Of a DNA stretch of 64,000 nt, positions 14,208-23,120 are shown piece after piece. A program made the translations under genes and the position numbers. Positions within the stretch are counted from its first letter, which is position 1. Each line of letters opens with the position of its first letter. Source of the DNA: Flavobacterium crocinum (GTDB lineage: Bacteria; Bacteroidota; Bacteroidia; Flavobacteriales; Flavobacteriaceae). The stretch is taken from contig NZ_CP029255.1 of assembly GCF_003122385.1 (NCBI RefSeq), positions 1,240,001-1,304,000 of the forward strand, given 5' to 3'. Under the pieces are notes generated by a model. The model was not told the DNA's origin. It ran no database searches and worked only from the letters and a program-made list of their open reading frames with translations.

Positions 14208-14696
14208 ATGGCTATTCATAAATTGGATTTAGACGAATTTGACGAAATTGATTATTATTTAATGGCAATTCATACTTCATTAGAAGATTATAGATTAGCC
14301 TATTTTATCAATAAAATCCTTCCGATAAACTTAAGTAAGAGCAAAAACGAGATTCATGCTCAGACTAAGGAAGGTGAAGCAAATTTTTCCAGATTCTATT
14401 ATTATGATGAAGAAAAAGCGGTTTCCTGGAATTTAATTCAGAATAAAAATGAAATCATTTCTGTGAGTACAAATGATTTTCAGAATTTGTTTTCTAATGA
14501 AACAAGTGAGGTTTCGACAACAATTCATTTACTTCCTGAATTCAAAAAAGTCGATTTTTTCCTGAAAATAGACAATAGCGAAGAGGCGCTTAATTTTTCA
14601 GAAATTCAACAAAAATTAAAAACAATCGAAAGTATTGCAGCTATTTATGCTGTCGATACGGACAATATAAAATCAAAAAACAATCTAATTTTTTAA
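14208..14696 (+). CDS. IPExxxVDY family protein
   Basis: A 162-aa cytoplasmic protein of a Bacteroidota-specific family named for a C-terminal motif, seen here as LPEFKKVDFFLK. The N-terminus (KLDLDEFDEIDYYLMAIHT) is also typical. Function is not known. The gene is nearly always next to pyk in flavobacteria as far as I recall, and here it ends 5 bases before pyk, so the two are cotranscribed. ATG 14208 is chosen over TTG 14193, which lies too close to the promoter. Confidence 0.88.
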   Translation: MAIHKLDLDEFDEIDYYLMAIHTSLEDYRLAYFINKILPINLSKSKNEIHAQTKEGEANFSRFYYYDEEKAVSWNLIQNKNEIISVSTNDFQNLFSNETSEVSTTIHLLPEFKKVDFFLKIDNSEEALNFSEIQQKLKTIESIAAIYAVDTDNIKSKNNLIF

Positions 14697-14701
14697 AAAA
14701 A

Positions 14702-16135
14702 ATGCTAACAAACAAGAAAACCAAAATTGTTGCTACACTTGGCCCCGCTTGTAGTACAAGAGAGATCATTAAAGATATGATCGAAGCAGGTGTTAATGTG
14801 TTTAGAATCAATTTTTCGCATGCAGATTACGAAGGAGTAAAAGAAAAAATTAATATTATTAGAGGCCTAAACGAAGAGTTTGGTTACACTACTGCAATCC
14901 TTGGAGATTTACAGGGACCAAAACTTAGAGTTGGTGTAATGGAAGAAGGTACTGTAGTAAACGATGGTGACGAAATCACTTTTACAACTGCTGAAGATAT
15001 TGTCGGAAATGCAAAAAAAGCATTTATGAAATATCAAAATTTTCCAAATGATGTAAATGTTGGAGAGCGTATTTTGCTTGACGATGGTAAACTTATTTTT
15101 GAAATTGTTTCTACAGATAAAAAAACAGAAGTTGTTGCTAAAGTTATTCAGGGTGGAGAATTAAAATCTAAAAAAGGAGTTAATCTTCCAAATACTAAAA
15201 TCTCTTTACCGGCTTTAACAGAAAAAGATATTGCAGATGCGATTTTCGCAATCGAGCAAAAAGTAGACTGGATCGCACTTTCATTCGTGAAAACTCCTCG
15301 CGATTTACAAGATTTACAAGAATTAATCGCTAAACATTCTGAAGTAAAAATTCCAATCGTTGCTAAAATTGAAATGCCGGAAGCTCTTGAGAACATGGAT
15401 AAAATTGTAGCTTATTGCGATGGTTTAATGGTGGCTCGTGGAGATCTTGGTGTTGAGCTTCCTGCTCACGAAGTTCCATTGGTACAAAAAGATTTGATCA
15501 GAAGAGCAAAAACTGCCAGAATTCCGGTTATCGTTGCGACACAAATGATGGAAACAATGATTACAAGTTTAACTCCAACAAGAGCAGAGGTAAATGACGT
15601 TGCTAACTCGGTAATGGACGGTGCAGATGCTGTAATGTTGTCTGGAGAAACTGCAACAGGAAATTATCCGGTACAAGTTATCCAGAGAATGGCTCAAATT
15701 TGTGAGGCTGTTGAGAATTCACCATTAATTCAGGTTCCTCAAAATACACCACAAATTAAAACAAACCGCTTTGTAACTAAAACTGTTTGTCATCAGGCCG
15801 CTTTATTAGCGAATGAAATCGAAGCTAAAGCAATTTGTACTTTAACAAACAGCGGTTATACAGCTTTCCAAATTTCGGCTTGGAGACCTTCTACAGCTCA
15901 CATTTTAGTATTTACTTCAAACAGAAGAATTTTAACACAATTGAATTTATTATGGGGAGTTAAATCTTTCTACTATGATAATGACGAAAGCACAGATGAT
16001 ACTGTTACAGATGTAAATCAAATTGCAGTTGAAAAAGGATATGCACAACAAGGAGATTATTTAATTAATCTTGCAGCAATGCCAATTAAAGAAAAAGGAA
16101 TGGTTAATACGATGAGAGTATCTCAAATCGAATAA
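14702..16135 (+). CDS. pyk: Pyruvate kinase
   Basis: Last step of glycolysis, making pyruvate and ATP from phosphoenolpyruvate. The 477-aa protein has TKIVATLGPACSTREI at the start, the active-site segment IVAKIEMPEALENMDKIV (about 218-235), and ARGDLGVELPAHEVPLVQK followed by PVIVATQMMETMI. The C-terminal allosteric domain is present (about 345-477). It ends in a strong terminator. Confidence 0.97.
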   Translation: MLTNKKTKIVATLGPACSTREIIKDMIEAGVNVFRINFSHADYEGVKEKINIIRGLNEEFGYTTAILGDLQGPKLRVGVMEEGTVVNDGDEITFTTAEDIVGNAKKAFMKYQNFPNDVNVGERILLDDGKLIFEIVSTDKKTEVVAKVIQGGELKSKKGVNLPNTKISLPALTEKDIADAIFAIEQKVDWIALSFVKTPRDLQDLQELIAKHSEVKIPIVAKIEMPEALENMDKIVAYCDGLMVARGDLGVELPAHEVPLVQKDLIRRAKTARIPVIVATQMMETMITSLTPTRAEVNDVANSVMDGADAVMLSGETATGNYPVQVIQRMAQICEAVENSPLIQVPQNTPQIKTNRFVTKTVCHQAALLANEIEAKAICTLTNSGYTAFQISAWRPSTAHILVFTSNRRILTQLNLLWGVKSFYYDNDESTDDTVTDVNQIAVEKGYAQQGDYLINLAAMPIKEKGMVNTMRVSQIE

Positions 16136-16152
16136 TATTTCCCTACAATATT

Positions 16153-16190
16153 TTAAAAAAGCCGCTTATTAAAAAAGCGGCTTTTTTGTT
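16153..16190 (+). terminator. Terminator after pyk
   Basis: AAAAAAGCCGCTT and AAGCGGCTTTTTT pair around a short AT loop, with a long T-run. Confidence 0.9.
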
Positions 16191-16208
16191 TTTTACTGTT
16201 TTTTGTAT

Positions 16209-16230
16209 GTTTCATTTTATAAAATGAAAC
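16209..16230. promoter_or_regulatory. Perfect 22-bp palindrome, site 1
   Basis: GTTTCATTTTA followed by its exact reverse complement. An identical copy is at 16259-16280; centres are 50 bp apart. There is no T-run, so this is a protein-binding candidate rather than a terminator. Confidence 0.65.
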
Positions 16231-16258
16231 GTTTTGGTGCAAATTCTTCATTTTTCTT

Positions 16259-16280
16259 GTTTCATTTTATAAAATGAAAC
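16259..16280. promoter_or_regulatory. Perfect 22-bp palindrome, site 2
   Basis: Identical to site 1 at all 22 positions, while the 28 bases between the two sites are not repeated. Identity confined to the palindromes suggests an operator pair for a dimeric regulator. Confidence 0.65.
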
Positions 16281-16362
16281 AAGCTGACACCAAATAAATA
16301 AGATTCTTCGCTTATTTATTAGTTAATTTTGAGAAGCTTAAAAAAAAAGTTAAAGAAACTGT

Positions 16363-16396
16363 GTTTCAGATTTTTATATAAAAATGAATTTGAAAC
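16363..16396. promoter_or_regulatory. Imperfect relative of the palindrome
   Basis: GTTTCA and TGAAAC lie at the ends of a 34-base segment with TTTTTATATAAAAA inside. The inner and outer centres differ by 2 bases, so it is at best a degenerate third site. It is about 125 bp before the sulfatase start. Confidence 0.35.
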
Positions 16397-16519
16397 CGCT
16401 CACAAAAATATAACCTGCCTAAAGATTTTTTTTAAGATTTACCATTTACAATTTCCCATTTGCTTTTTGGATTTATAACGTCATACATATAACAAGAATT
16501 ATTAACGAATTTTTTTATC

Positions 16520-18202
16520 ATGAAACAAATCAAACTAAAATGCGGATTAAAAAATACCATACGGGTATTAACATTACTACTTTTTGCAGGCGTTTCTGTA
16601 ACAGCCCAAAACAAGAAGCCAAATATTTTGGTGCTTTGGGGAGATGATATCGGAACAACAAATATCAGTGCGTACAGTGATGGACTTATGGGATATACAA
16701 CCCCAAATATTGATCGTTTAGCAAACGAAGGATTACGTTTTTTACATTATTATGGAGAACAAAGCTGTACAGCTGGACGTGCTGCGTTTTTAACCGGACA
16801 ACACGGACTTAGAACTGGTCTTACAAAAGTAGGTTTTCCCGGAGCGCCAATGGGAATGAGCCAGCTGGATCCTTCTGTTGGTGGAATCATGAAAAGCTTA
16901 GGTTATACCACAGGACAATTTGGTAAAAACCACGTAGGAGATCGTAACGAGAGTTTACCTACTGTAAATGGTTTTGATGAATTCTTCGGAAACTTATACC
17001 ACTTAAATGCAGAAGAAGAACCTGAATTGCCAGATTACCCAAAAGATCCGGAATATTTGAAAAAATTTGGACCAAGAGGAGTTTTAAAATGTGTAGCAAC
17101 CAATGTTGATGATGCGACTACTGATCCTCGTTTTGGCAGAGTTGGAAAACAAAAGATTGAAGATACAGGAGCACTTACTAAAAAAAGAATGGAAACTGTT
17201 GATGACGAAACATCTGCAGCAGCTATTGATTTTATTAAAAGACAACACGCCGCAGGAAAACCATTTTTCTGTTGGTTCAATGCTACCCGTATGCATTTGC
17301 GTACACATGTCAGAGCAGAACACAGAGGAAGATACACTCATGGAGACAGTGAGTATATTGACGGTATGATCGAACATGATGAAACCATTGGAAGTATTCT
17401 AAAAGCATTAGATGATTTAGGAATTGCAGACAATACTATTGTGGTGTATTCTACAGATAATGGTCCTCACATGAACACATGGCCAGATGGAGCTATGACT
17501 CCTTTCCGTTCTGAGAAAAACACCAACTGGGAAGGAGCTTTCCGAGTACCTTGTATCGTTCGTTGGCCTGGGCATATTAAACCAGGAACTGTGACTACAG
17601 AATTGATGAGCCATAATGACTGGATCCCTACATTCGCTTCAATTGCAGGAGAACCAGATATCGTTAACAAACTTTTGAAAGGTTACTCTGCAAACGGAAA
17701 AACCTATAAAGTGCATTTGGATGGTTTTGATCAAAGTAAATTTTTAGAAGGCAAAACACCAAAAAGTGCCAGAGATAAATTCTTCTACACAGATGATGAC
17801 GGTCTTTTAGTTGGTTTAAGAGAAGGAGATTATAAATACGTTTTTGCAGAGCAACGTTTAGGTGGAACGATGGGAGTTTGGGCAGAACCATTTACTAAAC
17901 TTCGTTTACAGAAAATATTTAATTTATACCAAGACCCTTTCGAAAGAGCTGATATTACTTCAAATACTTTTTGGGATTGGCAAATGAATCACGTACAGTT
18001 AATGTATGGTGCCATACAGGACGTTGTTGTATTCGCTGAAACATTTAAAGATTATCCTCCAAGATCAATCCCGCCAAGTTTCTCTGCATATACTATTATG
18101 GAGGAAGCCATGAAAGATATCAAAGCTCAAAAATATATAGAGAAAAATGTTCTTCCTAAATTAAAAGAAGACGAAGAGGCGGCTTCAAAAAAGAAAAAAT
18201 AA
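16520..18202 (+). CDS. Arylsulfatase-type sulfatase, secreted
   Basis: A 560-aa sulfatase with a signal peptide (hydrophobic VLTLLLFAGVSVTAQ, cleavage after about residue 30), so it acts in the periplasm or outside. Metal ligands are Asp42/Asp43 (VLWGDDIG) and Asp313/Asn314 (YSTDNGPH). The nucleophile motif is Cys83 in CTAGRAAFLTGQ, where the usual C-x-P-S-R reads C-T-A-G-R; Cys and Arg needed for formylglycine and activity are kept. No formylglycine-generating enzyme is in the window. Substrate is unknown. First gene of the accessory cluster, with palindromic sites upstream and a hairpin between it and the next gene. The C-terminus is lysine-rich. Confidence 0.92.
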   Translation: MKQIKLKCGLKNTIRVLTLLLFAGVSVTAQNKKPNILVLWGDDIGTTNISAYSDGLMGYTTPNIDRLANEGLRFLHYYGEQSCTAGRAAFLTGQHGLRTGLTKVGFPGAPMGMSQLDPSVGGIMKSLGYTTGQFGKNHVGDRNESLPTVNGFDEFFGNLYHLNAEEEPELPDYPKDPEYLKKFGPRGVLKCVATNVDDATTDPRFGRVGKQKIEDTGALTKKRMETVDDETSAAAIDFIKRQHAAGKPFFCWFNATRMHLRTHVRAEHRGRYTHGDSEYIDGMIEHDETIGSILKALDDLGIADNTIVVYSTDNGPHMNTWPDGAMTPFRSEKNTNWEGAFRVPCIVRWPGHIKPGTVTTELMSHNDWIPTFASIAGEPDIVNKLLKGYSANGKTYKVHLDGFDQSKFLEGKTPKSARDKFFYTDDDGLLVGLREGDYKYVFAEQRLGGTMGVWAEPFTKLRLQKIFNLYQDPFERADITSNTFWDWQMNHVQLMYGAIQDVVVFAETFKDYPPRSIPPSFSAYTIMEEAMKDIKAQKYIEKNVLPKLKEDEEAASKKKK

Positions 18203-18213
18203 ATAGTAATCTA

Positions 18214-18249
18214 AAAAGAGATTCAGACTATTAAGCCTGAGTCTCTTTT
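18214..18249 (+). terminator. Hairpin with T-run after the sulfatase gene
   Basis: AAAAGAGATTCAG and CTGAGTCTCTTTT pair around a 10-base loop. It lies inside the cluster, 16 bases before the next start, so it may be partial and set the sulfatase above its neighbours. Confidence 0.7.
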
Positions 18250-18265
18250 ATAAAACATTCAGAGC

Positions 18266-19279
18266 ATGAAAAAAGGATTATTTATTTTATTGTTTGTTGC
18301 TTTATTGGCATTCTCTTGTAAAAAATCAGAACCTACAACTTCTACAGCAACAGAGAGTAAGCAAACTGAAACTGCAGTAAGCGGTGATCCATTGCCAAGT
18401 TGGAATGACGGCACATTAAAAAAAGATATCATTGCATATGTTGAAAAAGTCACCAAAGAAGGAAGTCCGGATTTTATTCCGATAAACAGCAGAATTGCCA
18501 CTTTTGATAATGATGGAACACTTTGGGCAGAAAAGCCTTTGGTTCAGGAACTGTTTGCTTTTTATCGTGTTAAAAAAATGGTAGAAGCCAATCCTGCTTT
18601 GGCACAAAAACAACCTTTTAAAGCTGTAATTGAGAAAGACAAAAGTTATTTTGAAAAAGGCGGAGATAAAGCACTTATAGAATTGGTAGCAGCAACGCAT
18701 ACTGGAATGTCTGAAGATGAATTTGAAGCTTCGATTACCGAGTTTTTTAAAGACGCAAAAATTCCCGGAAAAGAAACTGCACTGAAAAACATACGTTATC
18801 AGCCGCAATTGGAACTGCTAAACTACCTGCGAGCCAACGGATTTAAAACATTTATAGTAACAGGTGGAACAATCGAAGTCGTAAGAGGAATCTCTGAAGA
18901 TTTTTATGGTATTCCTAAGGAACAAGTGGTGGGAACTTCTTTTAAATACAAATACGATCCTGTTAAAAACGTAGTATTGAGAGAACCAGCTTTGGATCTT
19001 TTTAATGACAAAGATGCAAAACCTGTAGGCATACAACTGCATATCGGGCAGCGTCCTGTTTTCGCTTGCGGAAATGAAGGAGGAGCAGGAGATCTTGCGA
19101 TGCTGAAATATTCTCAAGGCAGTAAATATCCATCTTTCCAAATGCTGGTAAATCACAATGACTCAATTCGAGAGTTTAATTATCAGGAAAAAGATAATTT
19201 ATCGCTCAGCACAGCAGCAAAAAACAAATACCACGTCATGAATATGAAAGACGACTGGAAGAAAGTTTTTGCGGACTAA
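18266..19279 (+). CDS. HAD-superfamily hydrolase, lipoprotein
   Basis: A 337-aa protein with a lipobox (LLAFSC, Cys18), so it is an envelope lipoprotein. HAD motif I is Asp81-Asn-Asp83-Gly-Thr in ATFDNDGTLWAEK; motif II is IVTGGT near residue 194; motif IV is in GNEGGAGDLAML near 270. The cap is large, between motifs I and II. This suggests a phosphatase acting in the periplasm; the substrate cannot be told. The neighbouring sulfatase and DUF1254 genes suggest a shared degradation or modification role. Confidence 0.85.
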   Translation: MKKGLFILLFVALLAFSCKKSEPTTSTATESKQTETAVSGDPLPSWNDGTLKKDIIAYVEKVTKEGSPDFIPINSRIATFDNDGTLWAEKPLVQELFAFYRVKKMVEANPALAQKQPFKAVIEKDKSYFEKGGDKALIELVAATHTGMSEDEFEASITEFFKDAKIPGKETALKNIRYQPQLELLNYLRANGFKTFIVTGGTIEVVRGISEDFYGIPKEQVVGTSFKYKYDPVKNVVLREPALDLFNDKDAKPVGIQLHIGQRPVFACGNEGGAGDLAMLKYSQGSKYPSFQMLVNHNDSIREFNYQEKDNLSLSTAAKNKYHVMNMKDDWKKVFAD

Positions 19280-19352
19280 TAATCCAAAGAGTTAATACAG
19301 ATTGACGATTATAGATTTGAGTTGTTTTTTTTAATCAATAAAATGAAGTCGT

Positions 19353-20162
19353 ATGAAATATTCTTTTCTAATAATGATACTGATGTTTTCAGTTCATTTT
19401 ACAATTTCTGCACAAGAAGAAGTGGCAAAACCAGGAAACAGCGCACAAGAGCTTGCAGATAAACTGGCAAATCCTGTTGCGAGTTTAATTAGCGTACCGC
19501 TTCAGAATAATTTGAATTATGGAATTGGCCCTTATAATGGAATAAAATATACTATTAATGTACAGCCCGTTATTCCATTTAAATTAAGTGACAACTTAAA
19601 CTTAATAACTCGTTGGATTCTTCCTGTGGTTGATCAAAGAAATATTACAGGACTAAATACACACGAATTTGGTCTGAGCGATGCTACCGTTACGGCTTTT
19701 TTTGCTCCTAAAAGTGAAAAAATCATATATGGAATTGGCCCCGCATTTTTAGTGCCAACTGCAACAGAAAAATTATTGGGGACAGAAAAGTTTGGTGTTG
19801 GGCCAAGTGTACTAGTAATGCATCAGGGAAAAGGGCTATCAGTTGGTTTTATAGCCAATCAAATCTGGTCTGTAGCAGGAGCTTCAGATCGTGCTGATTT
19901 TAATAGTTTTTATACTCAGATATTTATGTCTCATAGTTATAAAAGTGGTGCAAACTGGGGAGTCAATGCAGAAATTACGCAAAACTGGGAAGCCAATACA
20001 ACTTTGATTTCTTTAAATCCAATGATGGGAGGAATTACAAAATTTGGAGATCAGATTGTTCAGTTTTCGGTACAGCCTTTAATTCCTATTGTTGGACATC
20101 AGGCGATAAAACCAGATTGGGGATTGAGAGCGGTTGTAGCTTTTGTATTTCCGGGATCTTAA
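19353..20162 (+). CDS. Outer-membrane transporter-like protein
   Basis: A 269-aa protein with a signal peptide (FLIMILMFSVHFTISAQ). The rest alternates short amphipathic strands ending in aromatic residues, for example YGIGPYNGIKYTINVQPV, FSVQPLIPIVGHQAI and LRAVVAFVFPGS at the C-terminus, a pattern of a small outer-membrane beta-barrel. It belongs with neighbours encoding envelope enzymes and may let a substrate pass. No specific family could be named with confidence. Confidence 0.75.
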   Translation: MKYSFLIMILMFSVHFTISAQEEVAKPGNSAQELADKLANPVASLISVPLQNNLNYGIGPYNGIKYTINVQPVIPFKLSDNLNLITRWILPVVDQRNITGLNTHEFGLSDATVTAFFAPKSEKIIYGIGPAFLVPTATEKLLGTEKFGVGPSVLVMHQGKGLSVGFIANQIWSVAGASDRADFNSFYTQIFMSHSYKSGANWGVNAEITQNWEANTTLISLNPMMGGITKFGDQIVQFSVQPLIPIVGHQAIKPDWGLRAVVAFVFPGS

Positions 20163-20181
20163 TCTTTAATTGAAACAAAGT

Positions 20182-21657
20182 ATGAAAAATAAAAACTTCT
20201 TTATTGTAGCTTTTCTTTTATTGATTTTTTTGTTAGGATGCAAAGAATCAACAATTAAAAATTCAGATACAGCAGCAACTGTTTCGCAGTCTGATTCTGA
20301 TGTAAAAATGGATGGCGAACTTCCATCAAAAGAATCTATTCCGAAGTTATTTGACGAAATGGATTTCCAGCAGGCAACGCAATCTTATTTATGGGGATTG
20401 CCTATTGTGGCTTTCGCCGAATGGCAGCAACAACATTATAAAACCTTTAATGCAACGAGCAATGATCTTGTGTTATACAATTCCTATCATGACAGATTAG
20501 GGATTTTAACAGCAAATGCCACGACACCTTATATCATGTCATTTATAGACTTAAAAGCAAATGGCCCAACAGTTATCGAAATGCCAGCCGGGCGCACTGC
20601 TGGAGGATTGAGTGATTTCTGGCAAAGAGAAGAGGCTGTAATTGGAGAAATGGGGCCAGATAAGGGAAAAGGAGGAAAATATGTTTTGGTGCCGCCAACC
20701 CTAAAAGATTTTAAAGCCGATGGTTATTTTATAATTCCGTGTACGACTGTAAATAATTTCTTTGGTTTTAGAACATTAGATCCAGATCCTAAGGTTACTG
20801 AAGAATTGGTAAAAAAAGTTAAAATATACCCTTACGCACAAAGAGCAAATCCGACAGCAACAAAAATAGTAAGTCCGCCTGCTGATAAAAAGTGGTACGG
20901 AATCCAGCCATCCGGAATTAAATATTGGGAATGCCTTCATGCTATTTTGCAAAATGAACCTGTTGAAGAACGCGATCGTTTTTTTATGGCCTGGCTTAAA
21001 AATCTGGGTATAGAAAAAGGAAAACCTTTTGCACCAGATGAACGTCAGAAGAAAATTTTAATTGCTGCTGCAGAAAAAGGGGAACAAATGGCAAAGGCTA
21101 ATTCTTATGAAAAACGTTTTAAAGATGTCAGACACTGGCCAGATAAAAAATGGGATTATGTTATTACGATGAAAAATTCGGCACAGCGTGAAGAGAATTT
21201 TGATGAATTTTTTGAGAGATCTGCCTATTTCTACGAAGCGGTAACTTTCTCAAATGCCATGATATCAAAAACTCCGAATTTAGGTCAAGCCTATTTAGGA
21301 AATTATTCTGATAGCAGTGGAAACTGGTTAGATGGAGGAAAAAACTATACTTTAAATGTTCCGGCAAATCCGCCTGCGGTTAATTTTTGGTCAATAACAG
21401 TTTATGATTCTGCAACTCGATGTTTGATTGATAATCCACAGAAAAATGCTGATTTGTCTTCTCGTAAAGATTTAATCAAAAACGCAGATGGCTCGGTAGA
21501 TTTATACTTTGGGCCAAAAGCTCCTGCAGGAAAAGAGAAAAACTGGGTACAGACTTTACCGGGAAAACACTGGTTTACTTATATGCGTTTTTATGGGCCA
21601 ACGACAGCTTATTTTGACAAAAGCTGGAAAATGGATGATATAAAAGAAGTGAAATAA
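20182..21657 (+). CDS. DUF1254/DUF1214 lipoprotein, copy 1
   Basis: A 491-aa protein with a lipobox (LLIFLLGC). The N-terminal half fits DUF1254 (YLWGLPIVAFAEWQQQHYK, TPYIMSFIDLKANGP, EMPAGRTAGGLSDFW) and the C-terminal half fits DUF1214 (PPAVNFWSITVYDSATRCLI, KNWVQTLPGKHWFTYMRFYG). The biochemical role of these domains is not established. ATG 20182 is used; the frame opens 12 bases earlier at a TTG. It is followed 23 bases later by a second, divergent member of the family. Confidence 0.88.
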   Translation: MKNKNFFIVAFLLLIFLLGCKESTIKNSDTAATVSQSDSDVKMDGELPSKESIPKLFDEMDFQQATQSYLWGLPIVAFAEWQQQHYKTFNATSNDLVLYNSYHDRLGILTANATTPYIMSFIDLKANGPTVIEMPAGRTAGGLSDFWQREEAVIGEMGPDKGKGGKYVLVPPTLKDFKADGYFIIPCTTVNNFFGFRTLDPDPKVTEELVKKVKIYPYAQRANPTATKIVSPPADKKWYGIQPSGIKYWECLHAILQNEPVEERDRFFMAWLKNLGIEKGKPFAPDERQKKILIAAAEKGEQMAKANSYEKRFKDVRHWPDKKWDYVITMKNSAQREENFDEFFERSAYFYEAVTFSNAMISKTPNLGQAYLGNYSDSSGNWLDGGKNYTLNVPANPPAVNFWSITVYDSATRCLIDNPQKNADLSSRKDLIKNADGSVDLYFGPKAPAGKEKNWVQTLPGKHWFTYMRFYGPTTAYFDKSWKMDDIKEVK

Positions 21658-21680
21658 AAATTAACTAAATAGTACTCAAG

Positions 21681-23084
21681 ATGAAAAAACTGTTTTTTGT
21701 TACTTTAGTTTTTATAGCCTTATTTTCCTGTAAAAAGAAAGAAACCGAAGATATAAAGGTTACTACAACGACATTGATTACGCAATATCCTGATTCTGCA
21801 AAAGCAATTGCAAAAGAAGCCTGGACGTATGCTTTTTCAATGGCGATGAATTATCGAACAATGCATTTGTATGCCTTAGATAAAACTTATCCTGATTATG
21901 CCGGAGGGTTTAATAAGTTTAGACATTATGACAAAATTTTTACAGCAGCAGATACGGCGGTAGTGACACCAAACAATGATACACCTTATTCCTGGGCAAC
22001 TTTAAATCTTAAAGACGAACCTGTTGTTTTAGAGGTGCCGGCTATTAAAGACCGTTATTACTCCTTTCAGTTTGTTGATTTGTACACCTATAATTTTGCT
22101 TATATCGGAAGTCGTACCACTGGAGATAATGCGGGAAAATATCTCATTGCCGGACCCGATTGGAAAGGCGAAAAACCAGCAGGAATAAATCAGGTAATCC
22201 AGTCCGAAACCTATTTGGTAACATTGTTAGGGCGTACCGAACTTAAAATGGCTTCGGGAGATATCGAAAATGTAAAGAAAATTCAGAGACAATATAAATT
22301 AATGCCATTCCATGAATTTACAAAGACAGCAGCACCTCCGCATAAAGATTTTACATTGCCTTTCCCTGGTTTTGATCGTGCAGATTTAGGTTCTTCAAAA
22401 TTCATTGGATTAACGAATAATCTTCTTCAATATACTGTTCCAAATCCTGTTGAGAAAGATTTAATGAGAAAGTTTTCTCGAATAGGGATTGTTGCAGGAA
22501 AGGAGTTTGACCCTAAAAGTTATACTCCGGAAGTCTTAAAAGCAATTGATGAAGGAGTACAGGAAGCAAGCAAACAACTGGAAGATGGTGCTAATAAATT
22601 GACCAATGCAACTTTTTTGTTTGGAACAAGACAAGATCTTAACGGAAATTACACGAACAGAGCATTGGGAGCGGCGGCTGGATTATTTGGTAATACAAAA
22701 GAAGAAGCCATTTATATTGGCACAAGAACCGATAAGGACAAAAATATTCTTTCAGGACAAAATAAATATATTATTCGTTTCCCAAAAGGGCAAACACCTC
22801 CAGCTCAATATTTTTGGAGTATTACCTTGTATAACCTTCCATCACGTTATTTGGTTGACAATCCAATTAACAGATATTCAATTGGAGACCGAACAGCAGG
22901 GTTGAAATACGAAGCAAATGGAGATTTGATTATTTATATTCAAAATGAAGCGCCCAAAGGTAAAGAGTCCAATTGGCTTCCCGCACCAAAAGAAGCATTC
23001 TATTATTTAATCAGGGTTTATGGACCTAAAGAGTCTTTGATAAGTGGCGCGTGGAAAGCACCACAACCAGAATTAATGAAATAA
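21681..23084 (+). CDS. DUF1254/DUF1214 lipoprotein, copy 2
   Basis: A 467-aa paralogue of the gene before it, with a lipobox (VFIALFSC). Conserved parts include TPNNDTPYSWATLNLKDEP, VLEVPAIKDRYYSFQFVDLY, and the C-terminal FWSITLYNLPSRYLVDNP and SNWLPAPKEAFYYLIRVYG. Similarity to copy 1 is limited to these motifs, so the duplication is old or the two arrived separately. Spacing of 23 and 36 bases to its neighbours puts it in the same operon. Confidence 0.88.
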   Translation: MKKLFFVTLVFIALFSCKKKETEDIKVTTTTLITQYPDSAKAIAKEAWTYAFSMAMNYRTMHLYALDKTYPDYAGGFNKFRHYDKIFTAADTAVVTPNNDTPYSWATLNLKDEPVVLEVPAIKDRYYSFQFVDLYTYNFAYIGSRTTGDNAGKYLIAGPDWKGEKPAGINQVIQSETYLVTLLGRTELKMASGDIENVKKIQRQYKLMPFHEFTKTAAPPHKDFTLPFPGFDRADLGSSKFIGLTNNLLQYTVPNPVEKDLMRKFSRIGIVAGKEFDPKSYTPEVLKAIDEGVQEASKQLEDGANKLTNATFLFGTRQDLNGNYTNRALGAAAGLFGNTKEEAIYIGTRTDKDKNILSGQNKYIIRFPKGQTPPAQYFWSITLYNLPSRYLVDNPINRYSIGDRTAGLKYEANGDLIIYIQNEAPKGKESNWLPAPKEAFYYLIRVYGPKESLISGAWKAPQPELMK

Positions 23085-23120
23085 AATTGCAGTGTCAATG
23101 ATGAATTTAATATTGTTTTT

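Noticed and set aside
17035..17377. Several overlapping open frames within the sulfatase gene
   Set aside because: They lie inside a gene with full domain support and look like shadow frames.
20170..20181. TTG start for the first DUF1254 gene
   Set aside because: The ATG 12 bases later gives a standard lipoprotein signal; the TTG adds residues without support.
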